Source of the DNA: Heterohyrax brucei
Taxonomy: Eukaryota > Chordata > Mammalia > Hyracoidea > Procaviidae
DNA length: 64,000 bases
Reading direction: 5' to 3'
NCBI GenBank assembly: GCA_028571685.1
Contig: CM053142.1
Location: 66,489,296-66,553,295, forward strand
The notes under the pieces are model-generated. The model was given only the letters and a program-made list of their open reading frames with translations, did not search any database and was not told where the DNA came from. Below, in pieces: positions 1 to 12,288 of the stretch (its first letter is position 1; the number at the start of each line of letters is the position of its first letter). The position numbers were made by a program, and so were the translations under genes.

Positions 1-710
1 TTCACCCCAGGAGTTTAAAGGAAAATAATGTTAACGTTCTATGTAAATTTTTCACTGTGTGCTCAATAGAGCACATGGATGTCTCTGTAATAATTAGGAA
101 AATGATCTTTCAGGAATTCATAACCTTGTTTATCTGTATTTTCCATTCACCTAGGTCATGTTCAAGTTTATAAAAAAAGTCATCGATTTTCACTAGGGCA
201 AAAGGATGGGAAACTGGTATAAAGGCTAGATGGAGGCAAGGCATTATCAAGAAACCCCAGTGACACTGAGTTTAGGGTCACTAAGTCCTATCTTAACACA
301 CTTAGGCTCAGACATCTTCAGTGGCTTCCTGTTTGCCACCATATGCAATCTGAATTTGACCTGACTTTCCTGGTGCCACAGAATGTGGCATCTCCCTACC
401 TGTCTAGCCTTAGTTCCTCTTATCCAGTGGCAGCCCACTGCTCTGGGAAGATTTGTCTTTACTGCTCCTGTGTGAGCTATACTCATTTCCATAGAAGACC
501 TATGGGTGATCTTAATATCTCATGCAGAGGGATATGTCCAGGAGAAGAGGCAGGTTATACTGAAGAATGGACAGCTTTAGAAATAATTAAAAGTGGGAAT
601 TGTAAGTGCATTTGTTGGATCCTGAAGGAGATGGAAAAGAAATACAGAGAGACAGGTTATCTGAGGTATGCCCATAGAGATAACTCACAAGTGTGTGAGA
701 GACAATTGTG
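1..710. other. Unique intergenic DNA, no gene seen
   Basis: I recognise no repeat or gene here. A 125-codon open frame on the + strand (343-720) runs into the following SINE. It has no recognisable domain, so I treat it as chance. Confidence 0.5.
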
Positions 711-861
711 GAAATCCTGATGGTGTAGTGGTTAAGAGCTACATCTGCTAACTGAAAGTTTAGCAGTTCAAATCTGCCAGGTGTTCCTTGAAAACTCTAT
801 GGGGCAGTTCTATTCTGTCCTATAGGGTTGCTCTGAGTCAGAGTTGACTTGATGGTGGTGG
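711..861 (+). mobile_element. AfroSINE copy, near full length
   Basis: A tRNA-derived SINE. The head carries the A-box-like GGTGTAGTGGTTAAG and the B-box-like GCAGTTCAAATC, followed by the GGGCAGTTCTATTCTGTCC middle and a tail ending near GAGTTGACTTGATGG. This SINE family is known from African endemic mammals. Its tail matches the 3' end of RTE LINEs, which presumably mobilise it. There is no A-rich tail beyond the core. Confidence 0.9.
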
Positions 862-2160
862 CTTCAGCTATGGAAGGAGATGGAAGTCTTGGGAGCCTCC
901 AGTATAGACAGAAGCGGGAAATCAGTAAGAATCTGTTGAGTTTATCAAGAAAGTTTCATGGAGTACAATTCCATTGCACAATTTCAGGTCCACCATACAC
1001 AGAATAAAATGCAATTGTGTATCGTGGTGGCCTTGTGTCAGAGGATGAGGGATTTCAAGAAAAACTTGATGGAAGAAAAAGAAATGCAGAGAGAGAGACG
1101 GGTTATCTGATATATGCCTGAGGTGCTAATTGACAAGTACATGAGGGAAAACTGCACTGATGGAAATCAGAAACTTTCTCTTGACTCACTTTTGTCAGAC
1201 CCTTCCTAGAATTCCAGGCCCAGATCTGGACTAATCTGTCTCAGACTGAAAATAGACTGAAGAAGAGAAGTTGAAGAAATGAGGGTTGCTTTACTTGGTG
1301 TAACAGAAGCCAAATAATGACTCAACAAAGCATTCAGACTCAGGAAAGGTCATTTTACAGATTGTGATGACCAGCTGTCCCCCAACTCCCATGTGCAAAA
1401 CAAGTTTTTAACTCATGGCAATTCATGACTCATTTTAGAAAGCTATTCTGCATGATTGACCTCATGCCAATTTATTTATACCCTAGTTAATTCCATAACA
1501 GAGTTTGAGGAGGCAGCATTTGGATTTTGTAAACAAACAAGCAGCATATGCTGTGCAATTGCCCACCCAATTATTGACTAAATGCTTGACCAAGTGGAAG
1601 AAGGGGCTTTCTATAGTAGGGAAGTCTCATTTACTCATTTTATAGATGGAAAAACTGACAACTTAGTGTTAAGGCAACTACTTCTAAATCACATAGCCCA
1701 AGTGGCTTTATTTCCTTTTTGTTACTGAAGGAAAGCTCTGTTAATGTGTGGATCCTTTATTTGATAACTTTGACTCCCTAAGGGAACCCTGAATCCCCTG
1801 AGTTCATATACAGAATTTTATATGTATCTGCCAGTCAGCTCTTAGGCGGTTCACCTCAGCAAGTCTATATTGGGTATGAAAATACTCAGCTACCACCATG
1901 CTGGCTGGAAAACAGACTCTGTTGCAAATCCCCTTAGTTCTCTACCACCACAGCTGATCCAGCCTCTCCAGGACTCCTTCAGATGCACCCGTACGTAATT
2001 CAGCACCTAAAGGATTAATGTCTGGTTCAGCAGAGAACCTCCAAGATCCTTCTCTCTAAATCACCAGGGCAAGGACCTTGCCAAATGTTTAAGATTTTAG
2101 CGTCACGTCATGATAACAAGGACATTTCTAGTACATAAAAATTGTCTGTAAGAACTCAGT
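862..2160. other. Intergenic, mostly unique
   Basis: No gene is recognised. A stretch near 1625-1700 (TTTATAGATGGAAAAACTG) resembles the core of an antisense MIR, but weakly. The rest shows no feature I can name. Confidence 0.45.
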
Positions 2161-2230
2161 GAAAAAAAAAAAATCTGCCACCTAGTCTATTCCAACTCAC
2201 ATCAACCCTATAGGTCTGAGTAGAAGTGTA
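2161..2230 (-). mobile_element. AfroSINE 3' tail fragment
   Basis: A 12-A run is followed by an antisense SINE tail (TATTCCAACTCACATCAACC, then CTATAGG). The head is missing, so this is a 5'-truncated insertion on the minus strand. Confidence 0.7.
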
Positions 2231-2309
2231 TATGTACGGAATAAATTCATAAAAGATATAAACTAAGTTGTTAAAAGTTAATTATCTTGGGGTTTTTGGA
2301 CTGTAGGTG

Positions 2310-2525
2310 ATTTATTGTTCCCCATGGTGCTCTGGTGGTACAGTGCTATTAAACACTGGACTGCTGAGACTGTTAGTTAAAACATTGACCATTCAAACTC
2401 ATCACGAGAGAACAAGTTTGGTGATCTACTCCCATAGATTACAGCCTAAGAAATCTATGCAGAAGTTCTACTCTGGTCTGTTCTATGAGTCAGAGCCAAG
2501 CAGACACAGCACAACAACACATACT
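2310..2525 (+). mobile_element. Diverged long-type AfroSINE
   Basis: A longer SINE variant. The head (TGGTGCTCTGGTGGTACAG) is followed by an inserted-type middle (GATCTACTCCCATAGATTAC), then GCAGAAGTTCTACTCTG and a tail ending in a CAACAACA run. It is strongly diverged and probably old. It abuts the next SINE almost directly. Confidence 0.7.
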
Positions 2526-2530
2526 GTTAG

Positions 2531-2742
2531 GAGTCCCTGGGTGACTCAAGAGGTTAAGTGTTGAACTGCTGGCTGAAAGTTTGGTGGTTTGAACTCAACC
2601 AGAGGCACCTCAGAAGATAACCCCGATGATCTGCTTCTAACAGGTCACAGTCTGAAAACCTTGTGGAGCAGTTCTACTAAGCAACACATGGGATTGTTAC
2701 GATTTGGAATTGACTCAGCAGCAACTAAAAGCAACAACAAAA
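2531..2742 (+). mobile_element. Long-type AfroSINE
   Basis: It begins GGAGTCCCTGGGTGACTC and has the AGAGGCACCTCAGAAGA block and ATCTGCTTCTAACAGGTCAC, which are diagnostic of the longer subfamily. It ends in CAGCAACTAAAAGCAACAAC. Head-to-tail placement behind the preceding copy makes a two-SINE tandem. Confidence 0.85.
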
Positions 2743-2837
2743 GTGCTGTTACGAGATATAACAGATGCAGAGCTCCGTGTTAGCCGTGCCATATCATTTG
2801 CCTCATAGGTACATAGAAAATATTTCCCATCTTCTTC

Positions 2838-2896
2838 CATTGCCATGAGTCAGAGTCGACTTGACGTCACTGTTTTTCTTCTTTTTTTTTTTTTTT
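2838..2896 (+). mobile_element. SINE/RTE tail fragment with T-rich end
   Basis: Only the shared SINE/RTE tail is present (CATGAGTCAGAGTCGACTTG, then ACGTCACTG), followed by a T-rich run. This is a heavily 5'-truncated insertion. Confidence 0.6.
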
Positions 2897-4380
2897 AGTT
2901 CATCTACTTTGGCCATGACACCAATTCTGGCCAATAGAATGTAGAAAAAGGTAATGCACACTCCTTTCAGAACTGGCTTCTAGAACATCCTGAGAAATCC
3001 TCCACATTTTCTGTCTCTCTCTTTCTTTTCTTATGCTTGTTGATGGGTCAAAGGTTGCACAAGTGTAGCTGAAGGCTCTGAGGTCATAGGGGTGGCAGTG
3101 CAGTGAGAGAGAAGAATTCTGGATCCCTGAGTCGCTGTCTGAAAAGGAGTCAACCAGGAGAGCCACCTAAGAACATCTGTGTTCAACTTGGGTGAATAAG
3201 AAATACATTTTTATTCTGCTAATCCACTATGATTTGATATTGTGTGTTACAGGAGCTAGTGTTAATTACCATTACTAACATATGGCTTTCAATTCTTCTG
3301 CAGTACTATGTATTGCTTTTCAAGTTAAAAAAACAAGTTATTAAAAATGAATAACTTCTCACATCTCTTTTGCTGCATGACACCGACTACTTTAAGACTT
3401 TCAAGTTGGTGTGTGTCTTTAAACACCTGTGTGTAAAGGGGCAGTCACCATCTCATCTCTTTCATGCCACATTCAAAGGCACAGTGCCCTGGAAATGTTT
3501 TGGCAAACCTGCCATTCCTTTGTATCTGTACAGTCACAGCTTATTTAACTTAAGCTGCTTTACCAGAAATTTGGGGCACAGAACTGCAAAGCCACTGGCA
3601 GCTGATCCACGGCAATCACAGGCAGGCAAGAGTTCTGCTGTTTGGCTTGAGGCCCAGCACATGAGTTTGGAGAATGATTTTCACTCTGCAATTCCACTTA
3701 AAATCCATGAGTTGCTTGATGTGAACATGAAAGTGGTAGCTATAGAATAACTGGGACTTTTAGTTGAAGGTGGTGCCAGCACGGCAGGTGGGCTTCTATT
3801 GAAGCTGGAACTGGACCATCCACTACCTCCCACTTTTCAAGAGGAGTCAGCAGTGTCCTGGCCCTCTGAATGCCATCTGTAATGCATATACCTGAGACTG
3901 TTGGTATCAGAATATTGTTCCAGAATAAGGGTAATAAGCCCACCACTGTTACTTAGAAGCTTTGTACATTACGCAACAGTCTGGGCACTGGGGGAAGGCA
4001 GCTAGAGTATGAGAAAGAGGGAAAGGAGAAAAAGCTCATACTTAGTCAATTTTCTGACTACCAGACTACCAGACACTGTCCTGGGCACCTTTCATACATA
4101 TTGGCATTTACTTCTTTCAGCAATCCAAATTTTACACATGAAGAAAGTAAGTCCTGAAAGGTTAAATCAATCATCACAATTAACAAATTCTAGATAGAGC
4201 AAACATTTCACCTTGGGCCTGCTATCAGACTATATTTTTATGCCTTGTTTTCTCTTATAAGGATGATTACACTATTCAGCTGAAAGTCAGAGTAGACATT
4301 TCAATTTGTGATGACTAAGACTGGCAGCTTGGCTGGGGGATGTTGCTCAGTGGTTTGGCAGTCCACTCCTTCTTGGGTCT
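2897..4380. other. Intergenic; MIR-like remnant near 4040-4200
   Basis: No gene is seen. TTTTACACATGAAGAAAGTA followed by GTCCTGAAAGGTTAA near 4130-4165 looks like the core of an antisense MIR. Open frames here (for example 3370-3750, +) show no recognisable domain. Confidence 0.45.
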
Positions 4381-4892
4381 TGTCTTAGTCAACTAGTGTT
4401 GCTATAATAGAAATACCACAAGTGGACAGTTTTAACAAAGATAAATTTATTTTATCACAGTCTAGTAGGCCACAAGTATGAATTTAGGGCATCAGCTTTG
4501 CAGGAGGAGTCTGTCTTTCTCTGCCGGCTCTGGAGGAAGTTCCTTGTAATGAGTCTTCCCCTGGACTAGGAGCTTCTTAGCACAGGAACTTCATGCTCTG
4601 CTCCTAGTGCTGCTTTCTTGGTGGTATGAGATTCGCTTGTCTATCTGCCCACTTCCCTCTTTTATGTCCCAAAGAAATTGGCTCCAGATGCAATCCAATC
4701 TTGTAGACTGAGTTCAGTCACATTAACAAAACTACCGCCTATCCCCCTTCACTAATCTCATAGAAGCAAAATTTACAACACATAGGAAAATCACATCAAA
4801 TGTCAAAAATTGTAGACAGTCACACAGTACCGGGAATTATGGCCTAGCAAAATTGATACACATATTTTGGGGGGTACACAATTCAATCCATG
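4381..4892 (-). mobile_element. Solo LTR, ERVL-MaLR-like
   Basis: An antisense copy of the roughly 500-bp LTR that recurs nine times in this window. On the + strand it starts TGTCTTAGTCAACTAGTG and ends near ATTCAATCCATGA. In its own orientation it ends in a TTATAGCAGCACTA-type stretch like MST/THE/MLT LTRs. No gag, pol or env sequence flanks it, so it is a solitary LTR. The family name is inferred from the terminal similarity. Confidence 0.75.
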
Positions 4893-6013
4893 ATGGGGTT
4901 AGTCTGGACATTTGTGGATTATGCAGTCATAGGCCCTGTTTGGTAGGATTGAAAGTTCCCTGGTGGGACTACTCTTTAAAACCTCGATTGCTGTTACTCA
5001 AGTCCAGCTTGCTTGACTCCATGACATAGTATTCAAAACTGCAATTCATATTACTTCATGTCCTTGAACTTGCACCACAGATTTATGGATTCCATTTTCT
5101 GACCCAGACTCTGTAGACTGTCCCTTCTTCCCTCCACCCACAACTTGACCTTCAGATTAACTGCCTTTCATTTTGGTCCTTGAATTGGGAAATGGATAAC
5201 AAAATGTCCTGGTAGTTGGGCAATAGACGAGCCTCTTGCCCCAGGCTGTATCCCAAGGGGCTGTGCTTTACAAAGGGGACAGTTCAGTACCCTTCAGAGA
5301 GTGTATTTGTAGAATTAGTTCCCCTAATTTCTGGCTCCCCCTACTTAAAGATTTTCTCCTAGAGTGATGTCTGCCTCTTTTTTTGTTTTCTACTATTTTC
5401 GCAGAGGTAAATGGGAGAAAGATAGAAGCCAGTACAAATAATCAACTGATCCATTTGGAAAGAGACACAGGGTCCTGATAACTTTCTTATGGTCTATGTT
5501 AGCTGGTAGAGATGGGAATGAAAATTTTTTTCCACTGGTGTGCCATCTGGAAAAGCTTTGGGGTTCTCAGTGTGTTCTTGACTTGACTGCTACCACTGTG
5601 ATTTGTTATGAACCAAAAGAGTTTTAGCAACACTGTATACATTGTTCCTACCACTCTAGGGGAGTCAGATTAAGTTGTGACAAGTCTTTTTCTTTTAGGA
5701 GTCTACTCAAGTCTCTTAAAAGTCCAAATGCTTCCATATCCTGACATTTCTCTCCCAAGGCCCTTAATGTTCCAGCCTAAAACCCAAGAGGCACTGGTGT
5801 ACAGTAGCACTAGTTTGTCTTGATCCTTTGCTTTCACACAGCTAGGATTACTATTTTCTAAGCTAATCGTAAAGAAAGTTCCATGTTTTTACATACTTTC
5901 TTAATACAGCCAATCTCATGGTTTAAGGCGTATCATTTTCTGGTATCAATTATGATATTACTCAGGATTTTTTTTAATTTTTTTTATTTCAGATGTCGAA
6001 AATTCTCTCAACC
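4893..6013. other. Intergenic, unique
   Basis: No gene or clear repeat. A possible SINE scrap around 4955-5035 (TTCCCTGGTGGGACTACTC) is too diverged to call firmly. Confidence 0.45.
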
Positions 6014-6199
6014 TAATTATGTTGTGGAAACCCTAGTGGCATAGTGGTTAAGAGCTGTGGGTGTTAACCCAAAGGTAGGCAGTTCCAAGCCGCCAGGTGC
6101 TCCATGTAAACTGTATGGACAGTTCTACTCTGTCCTACAAGGTTGCTGTGGGTTGGAATCTACTCAACAGCAATGGGTTTGGTTTTTTAATTATGTTGT
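6014..6199 (+). mobile_element. AfroSINE with perfect 12-nt target duplication
   Basis: The SINE body at about 6026-6188 has an intact head (GGAAACCCTAGTGGCATAG), B box region and tail (CAACAGCAATGGGTTTGG, then a T run). It is flanked by TAATTATGTTGT at 6014-6025 and again at 6188-6199. That is a perfect target-site duplication and proves retrotransposition of this copy. Confidence 0.95.
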
Positions 6200-6574
6200 A
6201 TTCCTTAGCTTTTTAATGTGTCAGTTTGGCCAGGCTGAACTCCACGTCCTAGAATTCCCATTCTTCTCTGTTTCTGGTTAGTGGGACCATGGAAAGATTC
6301 TTGTTGGAGATTTTGAAACTAAAAGTGAAAACAGCCATCATTTTGTAGCTGACAAATCCTGTTGCCTACGTGAGATGAGGAAGCCTAGAGACGGCAACTG
6401 CTCCACTTTGCCCCGGATCCTGCTGCAGCTTCTTTGACTCGTGGGCCAGCTTGTGTGTGTTCAGATCTGTGGGAAGGAACCACAGCTTCTGAAAGGTATT
6501 CAGACCACAAGGTAGAGGCAATAAGAAACGACATGGGTTTCAATTCTTTCTCATGGGCTCCAACTTGTGCTTGT
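6200..6574. other. Intergenic, unique
   Basis: No feature recognised. The 184-codon frame beginning at 6434 runs through the following SINE copies and is not a gene candidate. Confidence 0.45.
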
Positions 6575-6782
6575 GGAAACATGTCTCTGTCACAGTGGTT
6601 AAATGATTGGCTGTCAACCAAAAGGCCAGTGGACGGAATATATCAGCCGCTCCGTGGGCAAAAGATGTGGCAGTCTGATTCCAAAAGAGTTACACCCTGC
6701 GAAGCCCTATGGGGCAGTTCTACTTTGTCCTATAGGATCACTGGGGATCAGAATCGACTTGATGGCAATAGTTTTTGTTTGG
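6575..6782 (+). mobile_element. AfroSINE, variant with extra middle block
   Basis: The head is GGAAACATGTCTCTGTCACA and the middle is AAAGATGTGGCAGTCTGATT followed by an AAAGAGTTACA block. GGGCAGTTCTACTTTGTCC and a tail ending GACTTGATGGCAATAG follow. The extra block marks the longer subfamily also seen at 14.5 kb. Confidence 0.9.
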
Positions 6783-6811
6783 TTCGCTGGCTTGTTCCTA
6801 CATCTATCTAT

Positions 6812-7413
6812 TATGGATTGAATCATGTTGTAAATCCTAGTTTAATGCCAGTGGAAAGGAGTCCTTGTTGCATAATGGTTAAGCACTCTGCTGCTGATAG
6901 AAAGGTCCTTGGTTTGAGCCCATCTGAAACTCTACAAGTGGTGGGGATGTGGTGTAGGGGTGTGGAGGAGGAGATTTCGGTTTTGTAAAGATTGCAGCAT
7001 AGAAAACCCTATGATGTCTTCTGTCCTATAGGATTACTATGATTAGGAATCAACTCCTGGGCACCAAACAACAGCAGTATTCCTGTGATATAATCCCATT
7101 TGGGAATAAGACTTTGTTATATTAATGGATTATATCAGCATAGTGTGTGTCTTAAATCAATCAGATTAGGCACAGAGAAGGAAGCACAAATGGAGGGGAA
7201 GATATATACCATAGCATGATCACCAAGGACCTGAGAACAGAAGCTTAAAAGAGACAAGAACATTCTGCCAAAGCTGACAGAAAAAGTCTTCCCCTGGAGC
7301 TAATGCTCTGAATTTGAACTTCTAGCCTCCTAAACTGTGAGGACAAAAATTTCTATTCATTGATGTCATCCACCTTTGGTATATCTATCACAGCAACACT
7401 AAAAATCTAAGAC
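6812..7413 (+). mobile_element. Solo LTR, MaLR-like, interrupted by a SINE
   Basis: The 5' part (TATGGATTGAATCATGTTG) lies before, and the rest after, an AfroSINE inserted at about 6858. The 3' part has CTTCCCCTGGAGCTAATGC, CTTCTAGCCTCCTAAACTG and ends CAGCAACACTAAAAATCTAA, matching the ends of the other LTRs here. The polyadenylation signal region is mutated (ACAAAAATTTCT). Confidence 0.7.
6858..7075 (+). mobile_element. AfroSINE nested in the LTR
   Basis: It begins GGAGTCCTTGTTGCATAATG and ends GGGCACCAAACAACAG. It splits the LTR at 6812-7413 and is therefore younger than the LTR. Confidence 0.85.
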
Positions 7414-8827
7414 TACCCATATATTAACTTCTATCTCTGTATAATCTCTCTCTCTCTCTCCTAGTGGTCCTGCCTTTCTGTTCAAATCCTGGCTGATCCT
7501 CTAGATTCAACAAAAAGATATTCTTTGGCTAACATAACTGGAACTTCTGGTTTTTGACACTACTGGATTCTGAGACTGAAACAATTTGCTCAGGGTTGGG
7601 TCTCTATGTCTCAAATTGACTTTCTTTACGCTTCATTGTCTTTGTTCTCAGCAGACATCCACCATGAAATGCACAGTAACTCCAACCTCTCCAGGATTAT
7701 TACTCTTCAGCTTTTGTGATCCCAGAGATGAAAGCTCTCTTTCTCCTTCTCAATGTACCCTATTTGGATTATGCATCCATTTCTAAGCAATTTACTTAAG
7801 CCCAAGGGATGAAGGGCTTCAGTGAGTCAGGGTTGGGGTAAAAATGCACTCCTTTAGTAAGGCTTAAAAAAGGGAAAGGTAGTTTCAGAGCAACTCTACC
7901 TAGACAACTTGGAATGGACTTTCACAAGAAAGAAGGTTTCTGTAGCAGAAGGAGGGTCAAGGAGGCCTGGGAAGGCAAAAACAACAATCATGGGTACATT
8001 ATGTGCATATTAAACACGAGGTAAACATTGTGGTTTCTCAAGGATGTTGATGTTTTAGAAGATCTTTGACATGTGAGAGCTCCTTTTGAGTTGCAAAACG
8101 ATGGTAAATATGTACTATTTTCATTAACCTACTTTTTCAGATGCTGTAGATCTTAATCTCACTTTCTTCTTCCCTTTCTAAGTAAAAATTCCACAGATGT
8201 TTGCATTCAGGCTTAAATTTCATTCATTCTGATGTTTTCTATAATACCGCTTGGGAATTAGACAATCCTTCTTTTGAGCTTTTCTGTGATTTGGAAAAAC
8301 CCAGGAATGGATTTCTTGCTTTTGTCTTTCTTGCCATGGGAGAATTGAAAGCAGTAGCCTCTATCCAATAAAATTACTTTTTCTTTTGTTTTTAAAAAAG
8401 ATCTTTCAAAGAATGTCAGCTTGGTCAGAGAATCCAGGGACAGCTTTCCCCCTTCTCCCTGACTCTGCGTTCTCTCTCCTTGATATTTCCAAACTCAGTC
8501 TATTTTCCTGAACCATTTTCAACTCTGTCCTTCTGCTCTTTTTCTTCCTAGCCTCAGAGGACACCAAGGCCTACATCTAGAATGAGCACTCAGGGTTTCA
8601 TTCACCAGTGGGACTTTAGCCTGTTACTGAGTCCCTTGCCACCGTCTCTCTAGTCAAGTCAGGGCCCTGTGAGAACTGTTCTCACTCAAATGGACATTTA
8701 TGAGAGATTTTCTGCCCAAGTTCCTGAAGACCATGTAGATACAAGTATCCGCTACAATATGATGTGTGCAAGGGTGCACTTCTGCTGGAAACATACAGCA
8801 AAACTAGAAAATGCCAGAGACTGTATC
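7414..8827. other. Intergenic, unique; short CT repeat at 7440-7461
   Basis: A (TC)n run of about 20 bases follows the LTR. The rest contains no repeat or gene I recognise. Confidence 0.5.
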
Positions 8828-8920
8828 TGACATCGGTTTTAGTTGATCTGTGCCATCCAAAATAGTAGTGACCCTATGGAGATGACACAGAGTGCCAGGA
8901 AAAAAAAAAAAAAAAAAGTG
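8828..8920 (-). mobile_element. Possible antisense SINE fragment with A-run
   Basis: TAGTAGTGACCCTATGGAG resembles the antisense SINE tail, and an 18-A run follows. The match is short and the call is weak. Confidence 0.35.
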
Positions 8921-9064
8921 CCCAAGGCTCCCAATAAGCTATTCCACTAGTCTTCATGAACATCAAAATTTGGCTGTTTCGGCTTTCATTTCTAAATCAG
9001 TTCTAGAGCAAAACTTGCTAAATAGCTATTATTTCAGAGCACTGTGTGTGCACAAGTCACGAAT

Positions 9065-9128
9065 GGAAATCCTGGTGGTATAGTGGTTAACTGCTACATC
9101 TGCTAACCAAAAGACTAATGGTTTAGAC
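9065..9128 (+). mobile_element. AfroSINE head only (3'-truncated)
   Basis: GGAAATCCTGGTGGTATAG and ATCTGCTAACCAAAAGACTA match the tRNA-like head, after which the SINE stops abruptly. SINEs normally lose 5' rather than 3' sequence, so a later deletion removed the rest. Confidence 0.8.
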
Positions 9129-9946
9129 AGCATCATTCTCATTTTATCTGAATGTGGACTAAGGTTTAAAGAAGTTATATTCCTTGATTAAGTCCCTACA
9201 GCCAGTAAGTTGCATTGCCAAAATTCAAACCCAGGTGTGTTCTACTAAACCATGTTGCCTTATAGTTGTAATGCAAGCAACTGCTTCTTTGGGACAGTAG
9301 CCAAAGAAGGAAGAGCCCTGCTCTTATAAAACTTCCTTTCTACATTAAACACTACCTCAGCAAACCAAAAATGCCGTTACAATTACATTACCAATTAAGC
9401 TATTACGGCAGAACAATCATTGCTCTCCCAAAATCTGTGGACTTGCCTGAGTTTCCAACCCTGTCCTGGCATTAAAGTGAAGCCTCATTCTGGCCAGGGG
9501 ACTGGAAGAAACAACACATGTCACTCCCCTGCCAGTATGTCTCTTCCATCTACTTCCCCTACCTTGAAGAAGGTGTGTGTCAGTTTGAAGGCAGATCATT
9601 TAGCCTGCCTTCAAATTTGCATGAGAAGTAAATTTTTGGTATGTTAAGCTGAATGTTGAGGCTTGTTACTACAACAAAGTTTATCCTATGCTAACTAACT
9701 TAGATACTTTGGCTGCAAGTAACAGAAAACCCTTGTGGGTTAAAAACAAAAGCCAACCAACCAGACAACAGCAACAGCAAACTGGAAATCCATGGGTGGT
9801 GTTTATTGATTTCAAGGACCTAGATCTTTGTACTTCTGTCCTCTGCCATTCACAATGTCAGTTATCTAAGATTTATTCCTCTTATGGGCACATGATGACT
9901 ATTAGCACCAGTCACTAAGCTAGGAAATAGTCTATGCAGATTGGCT
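9129..9946. other. Intergenic with antisense MIR at about 9135-9255
   Basis: CTCATTTTATCTGAATGTGG and the downstream AAATTCAAACCCAGGTGTGT follow MIR order on the minus strand. The remainder to 9946 is unassigned. Confidence 0.5.
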
Positions 9947-10101
9947 TAGACCAGTCATTAAAACCTGCATACCAAAATCACCAGGAAGCTTTTAATGTAT
10001 GGCAATTCTCAAACCACATCTCAAAATAATCTCTAGGGATTGGGAGTCCAGGCATCAAGAAGATTTCTAGGTGAGCAGCAAATAGGGAGAACCACTGGCT
10101 T
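9947..10101. mobile_element. MER5A-like hAT DNA transposon MITE
   Basis: CCAAAATCACCAGGAAGCTT near the left end and GAGAACCACTGG at the right end match the terminal regions of MER5-type MITEs. The central CTCTAGGGATTGGGAGTCC is also as expected. The left terminus (CCAGTCATTAAAACC) is diverged. This is an old, non-coding element shared by placental mammals. Confidence 0.7.
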
Positions 10102-10918
10102 AGACAGACCAATCAGGACTCCCCCTGGAATTCTGTTAGAAAGGAAAAAGGGGAAGTAACAAATATTCCATTATTTAGGGGACAGAGCATCTCTCTCCAC
10201 AGTAAGATGGTCACTTAAATGGCAAACACTCCTCGAACAGGAAAGTAAGTGATTTAAATTTGTGCTAAGATATTTGTCATCATAGCAGAAACTATCAAGA
10301 GACTAGGATTTGGTGCAGAAGAGAGAATTTCAACAGGGGAGGAAGCACAGGGGGAAAGGCAGTCAGGAGTACCAAAGACACGGTTTGCTGTTTCTTTAGC
10401 TTTTCCTGGTCTCAAGTCTCATGTTTCAGGTTGAGTTTAGGCATCTAAGCTTTCAAGGGTATCTGGCAATGCTCCCGTAATCCTTGATGGCCCCTAACTT
10501 TGCATTTGGGAAATAGTTAAATGCCAGTGTTTAAGAGGGAGGTAAGGAAACTCTGCTTTGGTTTTCTCTTTCTCGTTTGTTGAATTATAACTTGGATATG
10601 CGTTAATTCCTCAGATTGCACTCTAATCAGCTGACAGACCCCACAGTCTCTTTCTTAATTGCTTATTCAAAGATATGAGGATTTCTCAAGTGCATACCAG
10701 AGTAAGAGGTAACTGCAATGATAAATTAGATAAGTGAAGTCTGACCTAAGAAGAATTTCAGTTTCAGGAGAGCTGTCAAACTTACCATTTCCTTGAGAAA
10801 TGATGTATCTAAAAGTTCTTCCTACTTTCTCTTGCCACTTCAATCTATGTCCATGTGTTCCATGCTTGTGGTATCAAATGCTTGATACTTTGGATTAAGC
10901 TTCAGCCACAGTCTGTAT
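10102..10918. other. Intergenic, unique
   Basis: Nothing recognisable. Confidence 0.5.
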
Positions 10919-11070
10919 GGAAACACTGGTGTAGTGGTTAAGTGCTGCATCTGCTAATCTTAAGGTCAGCAGTCTGAATCACTAGGGACTCCCCAGAAAC
11001 TCTATGGAGCAGTTCTACTCTGTCCTATAGGGTCTCTATGAGTCAGAATCGACTCAACAGCAGTGGGTTT
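10919..11070 (+). mobile_element. AfroSINE, full length
   Basis: It runs from GGAAACACTGGTGTAGTGG to CAACAGCAGTGGGTTT with head, B box region and tail all present. Confidence 0.9.
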
Positions 11071-12135
11071 ACCATCGGTATGTAACTTGGGACTTCTCTG
11101 GCCCGTCTCTGTATTTCTTCCAGGTCCAGATCTGAGTGATCCTTTCTCCAAACCCAAAGTCTGTACACTCACTCCCCGTGTTTGTGAATCATGGTTGTTC
11201 TGTATTTTTAAGCAGACTTTATCTTTTTGACATACACAACTATGCCATTAGCTGCTGATTCCCAACTCCTATGACAATGTCAGGGGCATAACTCACACTC
11301 AAAAAGCTTTTCTTGAATGAATGAACATCACTGAATTGATCAATCAATGCACAGAACTCAGTATTGACAGAAAAAGCTGGCTAGTGTTTTATCATCTTGT
11401 GAGGGTCACTATTCAGCTTCAAAATTCACTTGATTTCCCAATTCTAAGAATCAGTGATCTTTTACATTGTGTGGACCTTCCACTTTTTACAGAGGGAATT
11501 CTGAGAAATTCTAGTAATAAAATAAGCTAATGTGAAGCACCTAAGAACAGCAATGCAAAGAAAGCATGTTCAGGGTTTGCCTTGAGAACAATAACAGTTT
11601 ACATTCCTGTTATTCTCCTGAACATCCTGGGCTTCAGATCAGAGAACATTATTGACCACATGCCTTGTAAGGCAATGGCAACAAATGAGAATAATTACTG
11701 AAAACAGTAAAGGTATGTTTTAAATCTTTTTAATGGATTTAAAATATGCTACAGAGGTTCACATGTTTATGAAGTGTGAGATCATTGTGTTTACTTTATT
11801 GGAACTTAGAAAAGTTGTTTGTAGATGACTGGAAATGATCCAGCTAAATACGTTTATAGTATTTTGACTGATGCCTTTAACTCTCCTCATAATTTTGTCC
11901 AAAGTAAGCAGAGGCATTGAAAGCCATTGCATTGATTTTAGACCTGCTTCAGATGCTGCTGGTGGAACTACTAATAATGGTAACGATAAGGATTCTTCTT
12001 CTTTGCTGAAAATAGCTTTCAAAACTGACAGTCAACCAACTCCACTCACAGGCCCTTTCCTGTTCATGCAAAACTGTGAATAGAATCATTTTTTGCATCT
12101 GTTTGTAATTATTTCAGCCTTCCTTTACCTCATAT
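11071..12135. other. Intergenic; L2-like 3' end at about 11245-11320
   Basis: CTTTTCTTGAATGAATGAAC at the end of a 70-base stretch resembles the 3' end of L2. No gene is seen in the rest. Two overlapping short frames on opposite strands (11759-12083) look like chance. Confidence 0.4.
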
Positions 12136-12288
12136 GGGAAACCTGGTGGCATAGTGGTTAAATGCTACGTCTGCTAACCAGAAGGTCAGCAGTTCAAATC
12201 CTTAAGATGCTCCTTGGAAGCTCTATGGGGCAGTTCTACTCAGTCTATAGGGTTGCTGTGAGTTGGAATCAATTCAATCCAGCGGGTG
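12136..12288 (+). mobile_element. AfroSINE, full length
   Basis: It runs from GGGAAACCTGGTGGCATAG to a tail that passes into a short TG repeat at 12285-12302. Confidence 0.9.

Noticed and set aside
711..861. tRNA-like A and B boxes as a functional tRNA gene
   Set aside because: The sequence cannot fold to a full cloverleaf, and the same head occurs in dozens of SINE copies.
6434..6988. 184-codon open frame (+)
   Set aside because: It runs through two AfroSINE copies and the start of an LTR; the reading frame is made of repeat sequence.
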